DNA of 11,532 bases from Turicibacter sp. (GTDB lineage Bacteria > Bacillota > Bacilli > MOL361 > Turicibacteraceae), in assembly GCA_030531025.1 (NCBI GenBank), contig JAUMTV010000096.1, positions 1 through 11,532 on the forward strand, read 5' to 3'. Shown in pieces: positions 6,319 through 11,532 of the stretch (position 1 is its first letter; each line of letters opens with the position of its first letter). A program made the position numbers and the translations under genes. Below the pieces are notes generated by a model that saw only the letters and a program-made list of their open reading frames with translations, was not told where the DNA came from and did not search any database.

Positions 6319-6975
6319 ATGAACTGGGAATTGTCTGCTTGTCGGAATTTATCTGAGTTAAGTGATCAGGTAAATGCATTAGAGAAAACGTCGGTCATTC
6401 ATTTTAGTTTCTCTATGACAATTATTCTGACATTGGTCTTTATGATTATTTATCGTCAATTCTTTGCAAATAAAGAATGGCTACGTTTCATGATCCTCTC
6501 AACTTTTATCTTTTATACACTCAATGTGATTCGTCTTGCTTTTTTTCCAATTCCAATCAATGAATCATATATTGAATTACTGAAACAAGAGGTAAGTTGC
6601 GGTATGATTATTGAGCGCCGTCATAATTTTCAATTATTTGATTTTATGAAGTGGGGAAATCTTTTTCATATTACGACTGTTGGAAATTTCTTAATGTTAA
6701 TGCCCCTGAGCTTTTATTTTCCTATGTTATTTAACAAGCGAAGTTGGGGAGGAGTTCGGATGGCAGTTACTGGTTTTATGATTTCGCTCATGATTGAAAC
6801 ACTTCAGCTTTCATATGATTTAGTGACAGGTTATGCTTATCGAGGATTTAATGTCGATGATCTGTTTATGAATACGCTCGGTGTCGTCTGTGGATTTATT
6901 GTTTTTATGACAATAAAGGGATTTATTTGGGTTACCATGAAATTTTTACAATTAATTATGCCAAGAGCTCGTTGA
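6319..6975 (+). CDS. VanZ-like family membrane protein
   Basis: The 218-residue protein has a poorly conserved N-terminal soluble stretch, then about five membrane segments with the VanZ-domain pattern. NFLMLMPLSF is at 123-132, Glu160 and Gln163 occur in SLMIETLQL, and a cluster YRGFNVDDLFMNTLG at 174-188 carries Arg175, Asp180, Asp181 and Asn185. VanZ is the accessory teicoplanin-resistance protein of vancomycin clusters, but chromosomal VanZ-like proteins are widespread and no van genes are present, so resistance should not be assumed. The ATG at 6319 follows AGAGGTGA (6307-6314). An in-frame GTG at 6310 lies inside that site. The last codons and stop are built into the 5' arm of the terminator. 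Confidence 0.85.
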   Translation: MNWELSACRNLSELSDQVNALEKTSVIHFSFSMTIILTLVFMIIYRQFFANKEWLRFMILSTFIFYTLNVIRLAFFPIPINESYIELLKQEVSCGMIIERRHNFQLFDFMKWGNLFHITTVGNFLMLMPLSFYFPMLFNKRSWGGVRMAVTGFMISLMIETLQLSYDLVTGYAYRGFNVDDLFMNTLGVVCGFIVFMTIKGFIWVTMKFLQLIMPRAR

Positions 6976-6996
6976 TGAATCAACGAGCTTTTTTTA
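6966..6996 (+). terminator. Terminator overlapping the VanZ-like stop codon
   Basis: AGCTCGTTGA (6966-6975) and TCAACGAGCT (6980-6989) form a perfect ten-pair stem with a four-base loop, then a T run. The TGA stop (6973-6975) is the top of the 5' arm. Confidence 0.92.
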
Positions 6997-7049
6997 TAGT
7001 GTTTAGCCCCATATTATGTCGAGTTATTGTACTATTTAGGAAGAATTTA

Positions 7050-7095
7050 ATGAAAATTATAGTCAGTATTTCCACTATCAATGACAAATGTTCAT
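7050..7095. promoter_or_regulatory. Candidate purine operator pair upstream of pbuG
   Basis: On the minus strand, 7095-7081 reads ATGAACATTTGTCAT, which differs from the guaA upstream motif at 8873-8888 (ATGAACATTTTGTCAT) by one T. A degenerate facing copy, ATGAAAATTATAGTCA, lies on the plus strand at 7050-7065. The GAAC core in AT-rich flanks resembles the Bacillus PurR box (AWWWCCGAACWWT) without its CC. The pair ends 28 bases before the -35 of the pbuG promoter. PurR involvement is inference. Confidence 0.45.
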
Positions 7096-7123
7096 ATATT
7101 GTAGAGAATTTGTGGAAATCGCA

Positions 7124-7152
7124 TTGACATTTTTCTAAAATGACTTTATAGT
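7124..7152 (+). promoter_or_regulatory. Promoter of the guanine riboswitch-pbuG unit
   Basis: Consensus TTGACA (7124-7129) and TATAGT (7147-7152) are spaced by 17 bases, putting the start near 7159, about 18 nucleotides before the aptamer. ATTTCCAC (7068-7075) and GTGGAAAT (7112-7119) form an inverted repeat upstream, of unknown meaning. Confidence 0.8.
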
Positions 7153-7176
7153 TAAGTAGTAAATTTAATCTTTTCT

Positions 7177-7243
7177 CTCGTATATCATCGGAAATATGGT
7201 CCGAAAGTCTCTACCTACTCACCGTAAATGAGTAGACTACGGG
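7177..7243 (+). promoter_or_regulatory. Guanine-class purine riboswitch aptamer
   Basis: The sequence has the purine riboswitch core. P1 is CTCGTA 7177-7182 with TACGGG 7238-7243. The first arm carries the ATATGGT loop side, J2/3 reads TCTCTACC, and CACCGTAAATG is in the second arm. The junction nucleotide before the 3' P1 strand, equivalent to position 74, is C (7237), which selects guanine/hypoxanthine rather than adenine. A terminator follows at 7299-7333 and a guanine/hypoxanthine permease gene after that. Guanine binding is expected to allow termination (OFF switch), as in known members. Confidence 0.95.
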
Positions 7244-7292
7244 TGGCAATACTATATAAGCAGGCCAAGGCTTATATAATTTATTGATACCA
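7244..7292 (+). other. Long spacer hairpin in the riboswitch expression platform
   Basis: TATATAAGC (7253-7261) pairs perfectly with GCTTATATA (7270-7278), extended outward by CAAT/ATTG (7247-7250 with 7283-7286) and TGG/CCA. It sits between aptamer and terminator. It would bring GAAAGTC in the aptamer (7203-7209) close to GACTTTC in the terminator (7300-7306), the likely antiterminator pairing. Confidence 0.65.
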
Positions 7293-7298
7293 ATGTGG

Positions 7299-7333
7299 GG
7301 ACTTTCAGCGCTAAATACTGAAAGTCCTTTTTT
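7299..7333 (+). terminator. Guanine riboswitch terminator
   Basis: GGACTTTCAG (7299-7308) and CTGAAAGTCC (7318-7327) form ten perfect pairs, followed by six T. Confidence 0.95.
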
Positions 7334-7337
7334 GTTT

Positions 7338-7423
7338 AGATGATTGCGACGATGATGAGAAGGCCATTTTATCTAACTATTGGGAGTAGGAATTTAGATA
7401 TGTCATCATCTTTGCAATCGTTT
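7338..7423 (+). other. Second long hairpin in the pbuG leader, between terminator and ribosome binding site
   Basis: GATTGC (7342-7347) pairs with GCAATC (7414-7419), and GATGATGA (7351-7358) pairs with TCATCATC (7403-7410). TATCTAA (7370-7376) pairs with TTAGATA (7394-7400) around a 17-base loop containing GGGAGTAGG. Weaker pairs extend the base out to 7338 and 7423. The element follows the terminator and ends about 30 bases before AGGAGGAG. No U run follows, so it is not a terminator. No known leader family was recognised; it may stabilise or regulate the read-through mRNA. Confidence 0.7.
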
Positions 7424-7469
7424 GAGCAAAAGTCGAGAGAAGAATGAATAATTAGGAGGAGTAACCTAT

Positions 7470-8765
7470 ATGAACAAATTCTTCAAACTAGAAGAGCGTG
7501 GTACAACGGTTTCAAAAGAGTTTATTGCGGGGTTAACAACATTTTTATCAATGGCATATATCATCTTTGTTAATCCAGATACACTTGGAGCAGCAGGGAT
7601 GGATACCGGGGCAGTATTCACGGCTACTATTTTAGCTGCAGCAATCGGAACATTAATTATGGGATTATACGCAAACTTCCCAGTCGCTTTAGCACCGGGG
7701 ATGGGGATGAATGCGTTCTTTGCATATACAGTTGTCTTAGTTATGGGATATAGCTGGCAACAAGCTTTAGCAGGTATCTTCGTTTCAGGAATTTTATTTA
7801 TCATTTTATCAACAACTGGTTTACGTGAATTAATTATTAATAGTATTCCAACATCTTTAAAACATGCTGTTGGAACAGGTATCGGATTCTTCATCGCTTT
7901 CTTAGGGTTCCAAAACTCAGGAATCATCGTAAATAACGATGCAACATTAGTTGGAATTGGAGATTTTACAGATCCAAATGTATTAATTACAGTCATTGGA
8001 TTAATTGTAACTTTAATTTTATTAGTTCGTAAAACACCAGCAGCTATCTTTATTGGAATGATCGTAACAGCTATTGTTGGGATGTTCTTAGGAGTTGTTG
8101 AGTTACCGACGCAAGTATTTGCTTCAATTCCTTCTTTAAAACCAACATTTGGTGCATTATTTGGAGCTTTACCAAGTATTTTCACAGCTGAGATGATTCC
8201 AGTTATTTTCTCATTCTTATTCGTTGATTTCTTCGATACAGCAGGAACATTAATGGCAGTTGGTTCTCGTGCTGGATTAGTTAATGAAAAAGGTCATTTA
8301 GTCAATGGTGATAAAGCACTACTCGCTGATTCAACGGCAACAGTTATTGGATCAGTATTAGGAACATCTTCAACAACTTCATTCGTTGAATCATTAACGG
8401 GGGTTGAAGCAGGTGGACGTACAGGATTAACTTCTGTTTTCACGGCATTATGTTTCTTAGTGATGTTATTCTGTTCAGGTTTATTATCAGTTGTTACTTC
8501 AGCTGTTACAGCCCCAGCTTTAATTACAGTCGGAATTTTAATGGCCTCTTCTTTAGGAGATATTGAGTGGAAGAACTTAGAGACATCAATTCCAGCGTTT
8601 GTAACGATTATTATGATGGTCTTAGGATATTCAATTGCTGAAGGGATTGCATCTGGATTCTTATTATATCCAATCATGATGGTAGCTGCACGCCGTCAAA
8701 AAGAAGTTCATCCAGTCATGTGGTTCTTAGCGGTAACCTTCTTAGCGCATTTCTTATTAGGTTAA
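7470..8765 (+). CDS. pbuG: Guanine/hypoxanthine permease (PbuG-like, NCS2/AzgA group)
   Basis: This permease imports guanine and hypoxanthine by proton symport for salvage. The 431-residue protein has the marks of the AzgA-like group: FKLEERGTTVSKE at the N-terminus, then GLTTFLSMAYIIFVNP (21-36) and the substrate-site segment ALAPGMGMNAFFAYTV (73-88). FLFVDFFDTAGTLMAVG follows at 249-265, and FLLYPIMMVAARR is near the C-terminus. About a dozen hydrophobic segments are visible. The ATG at 7470 follows AGGAGGAG (7454-7461). Expression is led by a guanine-specific riboswitch and terminator, strong independent support for a guanine/hypoxanthine substrate over adenine or uracil. guaA follows on the same strand under its own promoter, so purine uptake and GMP synthesis lie together. 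Confidence 0.92.
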   Translation: MNKFFKLEERGTTVSKEFIAGLTTFLSMAYIIFVNPDTLGAAGMDTGAVFTATILAAAIGTLIMGLYANFPVALAPGMGMNAFFAYTVVLVMGYSWQQALAGIFVSGILFIILSTTGLRELIINSIPTSLKHAVGTGIGFFIAFLGFQNSGIIVNNDATLVGIGDFTDPNVLITVIGLIVTLILLVRKTPAAIFIGMIVTAIVGMFLGVVELPTQVFASIPSLKPTFGALFGALPSIFTAEMIPVIFSFLFVDFFDTAGTLMAVGSRAGLVNEKGHLVNGDKALLADSTATVIGSVLGTSSTTSFVESLTGVEAGGRTGLTSVFTALCFLVMLFCSGLLSVVTSAVTAPALITVGILMASSLGDIEWKNLETSIPAFVTIIMMVLGYSIAEGIASGFLLYPIMMVAARRQKEVHPVMWFLAVTFLAHFLLG

Positions 8766-8868
8766 TTTAATAGTTGGGAGCTATTAATTTAGTTGATCAT
8801 TGAGACGTATTTATTTGGTTAATTATTTGAATTATTTTTAGAATTATAACAATGTCGTAATTAGTTTT

Positions 8869-8915
8869 AAAAATGAACATTTTGTCATAATATTGATGGC
8901 AAAAGTTCATTTTTT
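8869..8915 (+). terminator. Long stem-loop between pbuG and guaA, probable pbuG terminator
   Basis: AAAAATGAAC (8869-8878) pairs with GTTCATTTTT (8905-8914). After one bulged A, TTTTGTCA (8880-8887) pairs with TGGCAAAA (8897-8904), leaving a nine-base loop. The 3' arm ends in six T. Only a weak AT hairpin (8767-8787) lies nearer to the pbuG stop, so this is the best terminator. The same bases are also the facing pair of the candidate purine operator and overlap the guaA promoter, so a DNA-level role is an alternative. Confidence 0.6.
8873..8910. promoter_or_regulatory. Candidate purine operator pair at the guaA promoter
   Basis: Two facing copies, ATGAACATTTTGTCAT on the plus strand from 8873 and ATGAACTTTTGCCATCA on the minus strand from 8910, lie just upstream of the guaA -10. 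The first copy recurs almost exactly upstream of pbuG (7095-7081, minus strand). The arrangement, inverted GAAC-core boxes with about 26 bases between cores, resembles paired PurR boxes, but the usual CC before GAAC is absent. Confidence 0.45.
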
Positions 8916-8925
8916 ACTATATAAT
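8897..8925 (+). promoter_or_regulatory. Promoter of guaA
   Basis: A perfect TATAAT (8920-8925) has only a weak -35 (TGGCAA, 8897-8902) at 17 bases, inside the inverted repeat. The start near 8932 leaves a 70-nucleotide leader. Confidence 0.55.
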
Positions 8926-8934
8926 CGTAATAAG

Positions 8935-8963
8935 AAATTTTTAGGGTGATTACCTATAAATTT
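8935..8963 (+). other. Hairpin in the guaA leader
   Basis: AAATTT (8935-8940) pairs with AAATTT (8958-8963), and TAGG (8942-8945) pairs with CCTA (8953-8956), around a seven-base loop with one T-T mismatch. It is AT-rich and has only two more T after it, so termination would be weak. Its function is unknown. Confidence 0.4.
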
Positions 8964-9002
8964 TTATTGTAATAGTCATACTAGTAAAAAGAGGTGAAAG
9001 GC

Positions 9003-10538
9003 ATGCAACACGATCAAGTTATTGTTCTTGACTTTGGTAGTCAATACAATCAATTAATCGCGCGACGTATTCGCGAATTTGGAGTATACAGTGAATTAAA
9101 ATCACACAAATTAACAGCTGAAGACATCAAAAAAATGTCTAATGTAAAAGGGATTATCTTCAGTGGAAGTCCAAACAGTGTCACTCAAGAAGGTGCTTTT
9201 ACAGTAGACCCTGAAATTTTCAACCTAGGATTACCGATCTTAGGAATCTGCTATGGGATGCAATTAACAACTCATATGCATGGTGGAACAGTTGAGCGTG
9301 CAGAGCAACGCGAATATGGAAAAGCTGAAATTACAATTAAAAATAACAGTAAGCTATTCCAAGGAACACCAGAAGAGCAAGTCGTATGGATGAGCCATGG
9401 ATATCATGTAACAAATTTACCAGAAGGATTTGTAGTGGATGCAAGTAGTGAATCTTGTCCAATCGCAGCAGCATCTTGTGAAGAGCGTAATATTTACTTA
9501 GTACAATTCCACCCTGAAGTTCAACACTCAGTACACGGAACAGAAATGTTACGTAACTTCATCTTCAATGTATGTGGAGCTGAGGCTAACTGGTCAATGA
9601 AAAACTTTATCGAAGATCAAGTAGAAAAAATCCGTGCACAAGTTGGAAACGACAACGTATTATGTGCGTTAAGTGGAGGAGTAGACTCATCAGTTGTAGC
9701 TGCTTTAATTCACCGCGCAATCGGAGATCAATTAACATGTATGTTCGTTGATCATGGATTACTTCGTAAAGGAGAAGCTGAAAGTGTTGTTGAAACATTT
9801 GATGGAAAATTCAATATGAACTTCATCAAAATCGATGCACAAGAACGCTTCTTAAGTAAATTAAAAGGAGTTTCTGATCCAGAACAAAAACGTAAAATCA
9901 TCGGAAACGAATTTGTTTACTGCTTCGATGAAGAATCAGCTAAATTAAAAGACATGAAGTTCTTAGCACAAGGAACTTTATATACAGATATTATCGAGTC
10001 TGGTACTGATACAGCTCAAACAATTAAATCTCACCACAACGTAGGTGGATTACCAGAAGATATGGAATTCGAATTAATCGAGCCATTAAACACATTATTT
10101 AAAGACGAAGTTCGTCAATTAGGATTAGAACTTGGTTTACCTGAAGAAATCGTCTTCCGTCAACCATTCCCAGGACCTGGACTTGGAATTCGTGTATTAG
10201 GTGAAGTAACAGAAGAAAAATTACACATTGTTCGTGAATCTGACTTTATCTTACGCGAAGAAATCAAAAAAGCAGGACTTGAGCGTGACGTATGGCAATA
10301 CTTCACAGCATTACCAAACATCAAATCAGTTGGGGTAATGGGTGATGAGCGTACATATGATTACACAGTAGTTGTTCGTGCTGTAACCTCTATCGATGGA
10401 ATGACTTCTGACTGGGCACGTATCCCATTTGAAGTATTAGAGAAAATCTCAGTTCGTATCGTAAATGAAGTACCACACGTTAACCGCGTAGTGTATGACA
10501 TTACATCAAAACCGCCTGCAACAATCGAGTGGGAATAA
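9003..10538 (+). CDS. guaA: GMP synthase (glutamine-hydrolysing)
   Basis: GuaA converts XMP to GMP using ATP and ammonia released from glutamine, the last step of guanine nucleotide synthesis. The 511-residue protein has the full two-part architecture. A class I glutamine amidotransferase occupies about 1-195, with GICYGMQL (nucleophile Cys83) and HPEVQHS (His170, Glu172). The ATP pyrophosphatase domain follows with the P-loop LSGGVDSS (223-230), and the dimerisation domain has [16 protein letters not shown] and the terminal PPATIEWE. I chose the ATG at 9003 after AGAGGTGA (8990-8997). An in-frame GTG at 8994 lies inside that site. The amidotransferase motif usually written SHGD reads SHGYH (131-135) here. 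The gene is monocistronic, with a strong terminator and a candidate purine operator. Confidence 0.97.
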   Translation: MQHDQVIVLDFGSQYNQLIARRIREFGVYSELKSHKLTAEDIKKMSNVKGIIFSGSPNSVTQEGAFTVDPEIFNLGLPILGICYGMQLTTHMHGGTVERAEQREYGKAEITIKNNSKLFQGTPEEQVVWMSHGYHVTNLPEGFVVDASSESCPIAAASCEERNIYLVQFHPEVQHSVHGTEMLRNFIFNVCGAEANWSMKNFIEDQVEKIRAQVGNDNVLCALSGGVDSSVVAALIHRAIGDQLTCMFVDHGLLRKGEAESVVETFDGKFNMNFIKIDAQERFLSKLKGVSDPEQKRKIIGNEFVYCFDEESAKLKDMKFLAQGTLYTDIIESGTDTAQTIKSHHNVGGLPEDMEFELIEPLNTLFKDEVRQLGLELGLPEEIVFRQPFPGPGLGIRVLGEVTEEKLHIVRESDFILREEIKKAGLERDVWQYFTALPNIKSVGVMGDERTYDYTVVVRAVTSIDGMTSDWARIPFEVLEKISVRIVNEVPHVNRVVYDITSKPPATIEWE

Positions 10539-10550
10539 TTTAAATTAAAT

Positions 10551-10587
10551 AAAAAACTCTTAGTAAATTTATTACTAAGAGTTTTTT
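10551..10587. terminator. Bidirectional terminator between guaA and the convergent flavin reductase pseudogene
   Basis: CTCTTAGTAA (10557-10566) and TTACTAAGAG (10572-10581) form a perfect stem with a five-base loop, flanked by six A on the left and six T on the right, so it can work for both strands. Confidence 0.92.
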
Positions 10588-10607
10588 ATTTTAAGGTTTA
10601 TATTTTC

Positions 10608-11063
10608 TTATTCTTTAGTATAGATTTTTTTAATTCTAGCAACGTAAATGGTGTGATGGTCTCTTTGTGTATACCACTTTTCATCTAATGAAGTATCTAA
10701 AAAGCATTCTGGTTTAATGGTATCAATATAAATTTTTTAAACTATAAAAACTAGGTTAGCTTCTTTAATTTTATCCGTATCTCTACCTGAAATTTTACCT
10801 AATAAGGCCATTTCTTTTTTCATGCCATTAAAAAATGAGATGGAAAAGCAATCATTTGTATCGATAAATTCTTTTGTATAGCGTTGAGGACGGATGTAGG
10901 AAATGATGACATCTTCTCCCCATAGAACGCCCATGTTTGCCCAGCTGGCTGTCATTGTATTGACTTTAATTTCATCGCCTGCTGTAATTAAAAACCAATC
11001 CTGACCGATAGTTAGAAACGGATTGATATTTAAATCTTTAATACTAATTTCTTTAAATGACAT
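10608..11063 (-). pseudogene. Flavin reductase-like (FMN-binding) protein, interrupted
   Basis: From the ATG at 11061-11063, preceded on the minus strand by AGGAGG eight bases away, the frame reads as a small flavin reductase-like domain. LNINPFLTIGQDWFLITAGD is at 11-30, the flavin-binding NTMTASWANMGVLWG at 35-49, IRPQRYTKEFI at 57-67 and GKISGRDTDKI at 89-99. A TAA at 10737-10739 (codon 109) stops it. The same frame then continues as KIYIDTIKPECFLDT and ends HHTIYVARIKKIYTKE at a normal stop (10608-10610), clearly the family's C-terminus. Compared with what I recall of the family, about 15-20 residues are also missing just before the stop, where SGRD..DKI and the (L)VF.CRK strand normally lie farther apart. 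The gene therefore appears to have both a nonsense codon and an in-frame deletion. A GTG start at 11087 is possible but lies upstream of the binding site. Confidence 0.85.
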
Positions 11064-11240
11064 CAACAAGTCCTCCTCGATCTCCACAATAGTTATCTAA
11101 TGATAAAAAGGATAAATTTTATGATCCACAGTCATTAACTAGGAGTAAATAAATATTGGATATAATTAAATAATATGTTTTATTTTGGATTTAGGATGAC
11201 TAATTTATACTTAATAAATATGAGTGGCTTCTAATAGAGG

Positions 11241-11291
11241 ATAATGAATATAAAAGAGCATGGGGAATCCATGCTCTTTTATATTCATTAT
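11241..11291. terminator. Perfect 23-bp hairpin, terminator of the minus-strand remnant
   Basis: Bases 11241-11263 are fully complementary to 11269-11291 with a five-base loop. The core GAGCATGG/CCATGCTC is flanked by A and T runs, so it can terminate in both directions. On the minus strand it begins at the stop codon of the acetyltransferase remnant (11288-11290). Confidence 0.88.
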
Positions 11292-11377
11292 AGATTTTTG
11301 ATTATGATATAGTCTGTTTGTTCTTCATCTCCCATAAAGAAAGAATGAGAGCTTGTGTGGATGAAGCCACTGAAAAA
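11288..11377 (-). pseudogene. C-terminal remnant of a GNAT acetyltransferase
   Basis: The minus-strand frame from 11377 to the stop at 11288-11290 reads FFSGFIHTSSHSF and FMGDEEQTDYIIIKNL. GNAT acetyltransferases (PaiA-like and relatives) often end with FYEK.GF....H.F.LGDD.QTD.IM.K.L, which this matches closely, including the GF, the HSF, the GD and the QTDYI positions. The frame is closed by TAG at 11378-11380, and no other part of a GNAT fold is recognisable upstream before the next hairpin. It is most likely the relic of a deleted gene, with its own terminator still in place. Family assignment is by motif memory. Confidence 0.6.
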
Positions 11378-11423
11378 CTAAAATTGTTTAAAAAGAAAGA
11401 CTAAAAATACGCTAAATAACACA

Positions 11424-11471
11424 AAAAACCTTAGAAAATATGCTAATTCAGCTCATTTTTCTAAGGTTTTT
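11424..11471. terminator. Hairpin terminator near the right end
   Basis: AAAAACCTTAGAAAA (11424-11438) is fully complementary to 11457-11471, with minor pairing (ATG/CAT, GCT/AGC) inside the loop. A/T runs on both sides make it usable in both directions; on the minus strand it lies just after the partial reading frame entering from the right. Confidence 0.8.
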
Positions 11472-11478
11472 CATTATT

Positions 11479-11532
11479 TTATCTTCTATTTGCGTCACTT
11501 GTTTTAATTAAATAGACTTTTTCAGTCGCCTC
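11479..11532 (-). CDS. Possible C-terminal end of a gene extending beyond the window
   Basis: One minus-strand frame is open from the window edge for 17 codons, EATEKVYLIKTSDANRR, to TAA at 11479-11481. The other two frames stop sooner. The stop is seven bases before a strong terminator, the normal layout for a gene end. Too little remains to name a family. Confidence 0.4.
   Translation of the reverse strand, partial: EATEKVYLIKTSDANRR

Noticed and set aside
6319..6975. VanZ-like gene as glycopeptide resistance
   Set aside because: No vanA/H/X/R/S genes are present, and VanZ-like proteins are common housekeeping membrane proteins in Bacillota.
6927..7127. 66-codon plus-strand open frame after the VanZ-like gene
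   Set aside because: It starts inside the VanZ-like gene in another frame, runs through the terminator, has no ribosome binding site and no recognisable protein pattern.
7466..8185. Long minus-strand open frame opposite pbuG (and a similar one at 8294-8677)
   Set aside because: Both are antisense shadows of a hydrophobic gene. The plus strand has clear permease motifs and a riboswitch.
11223..11371. AGTGGCTTC (11223-11231) and GAAGCCACT (11363-11371) as flanks of an inverted element
   Set aside because: A nine-base match at this distance can arise by chance, and nothing else in the flanks matches.
1..11532. CRISPR arrays, tRNA or rRNA genes, phage or plasmid genes
   Set aside because: No regularly spaced direct repeats, cloverleaf or rRNA sequence, or phage or replication genes were seen.

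Overview
The window is AT-rich, with AGGAGG-type ribosome binding sites, short hairpin-plus-T-run terminators and codon use strongly biased to A/T third positions. This, with a guanine riboswitch on a PbuG-type permease and a yybP-ykoY riboswitch on mntP, points to a chromosomal segment of a low-GC Bacillota. The proteins would fit a Turicibacter/Erysipelotrichia-like or related gut lineage, but that placement is inference from memory and was not tested.

Layout, left to right. (1) 2-563: a cassette bounded by a perfect 52-bp inverted repeat, each arm itself a hairpin. It holds one small minus-strand DUF2922-like gene whose ribosome binding site position is taken by a run of ten G. (2) 653-2474: a manganese (yybP-ykoY) riboswitch with its own terminator, then mntP and a CaCA-type cation exchanger as an apparent two-gene metal export operon. 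(3) 2500-3398: an XRE-type regulator with a C-terminal membrane domain, broken by an in-frame TGA at codon 25. (4) 3422-4563: dusB (tRNA dihydrouridine synthase) with clear promoter and terminator. (5) 4572-5612, minus strand: an M42 metallo-aminopeptidase. (6) 5750-6996: an RDD membrane protein and a VanZ-like membrane protein in one operon. (7) 7050-10587: a purine block. A guanine riboswitch controls pbuG (guanine/hypoxanthine permease), followed by guaA (GMP synthase) under its own promoter. Both promoters carry the same ATGAACATTT(T)GTCAT motif in opposing pairs, a candidate PurR-like operator. (8) 10608-11532: a decaying minus-strand region with a flavin reductase-like pseudogene (in-frame TAA and an apparent internal deletion), a 27-30 residue C-terminal scrap of a GNAT acetyltransferase lying between two strong hairpin terminators, and possibly the last 17 codons of a gene entering from beyond the window.

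The genes fall into two physiological themes, divalent cation export gated by Mn2+ and purine uptake/GMP synthesis gated by guanine, plus housekeeping. Most of the window is ordinary core chromosome. The least explained parts are the repeat-bounded cassette at the left end, the second long hairpin in the pbuG leader, the shared pbuG/guaA operator motif, and the cluster of broken genes.
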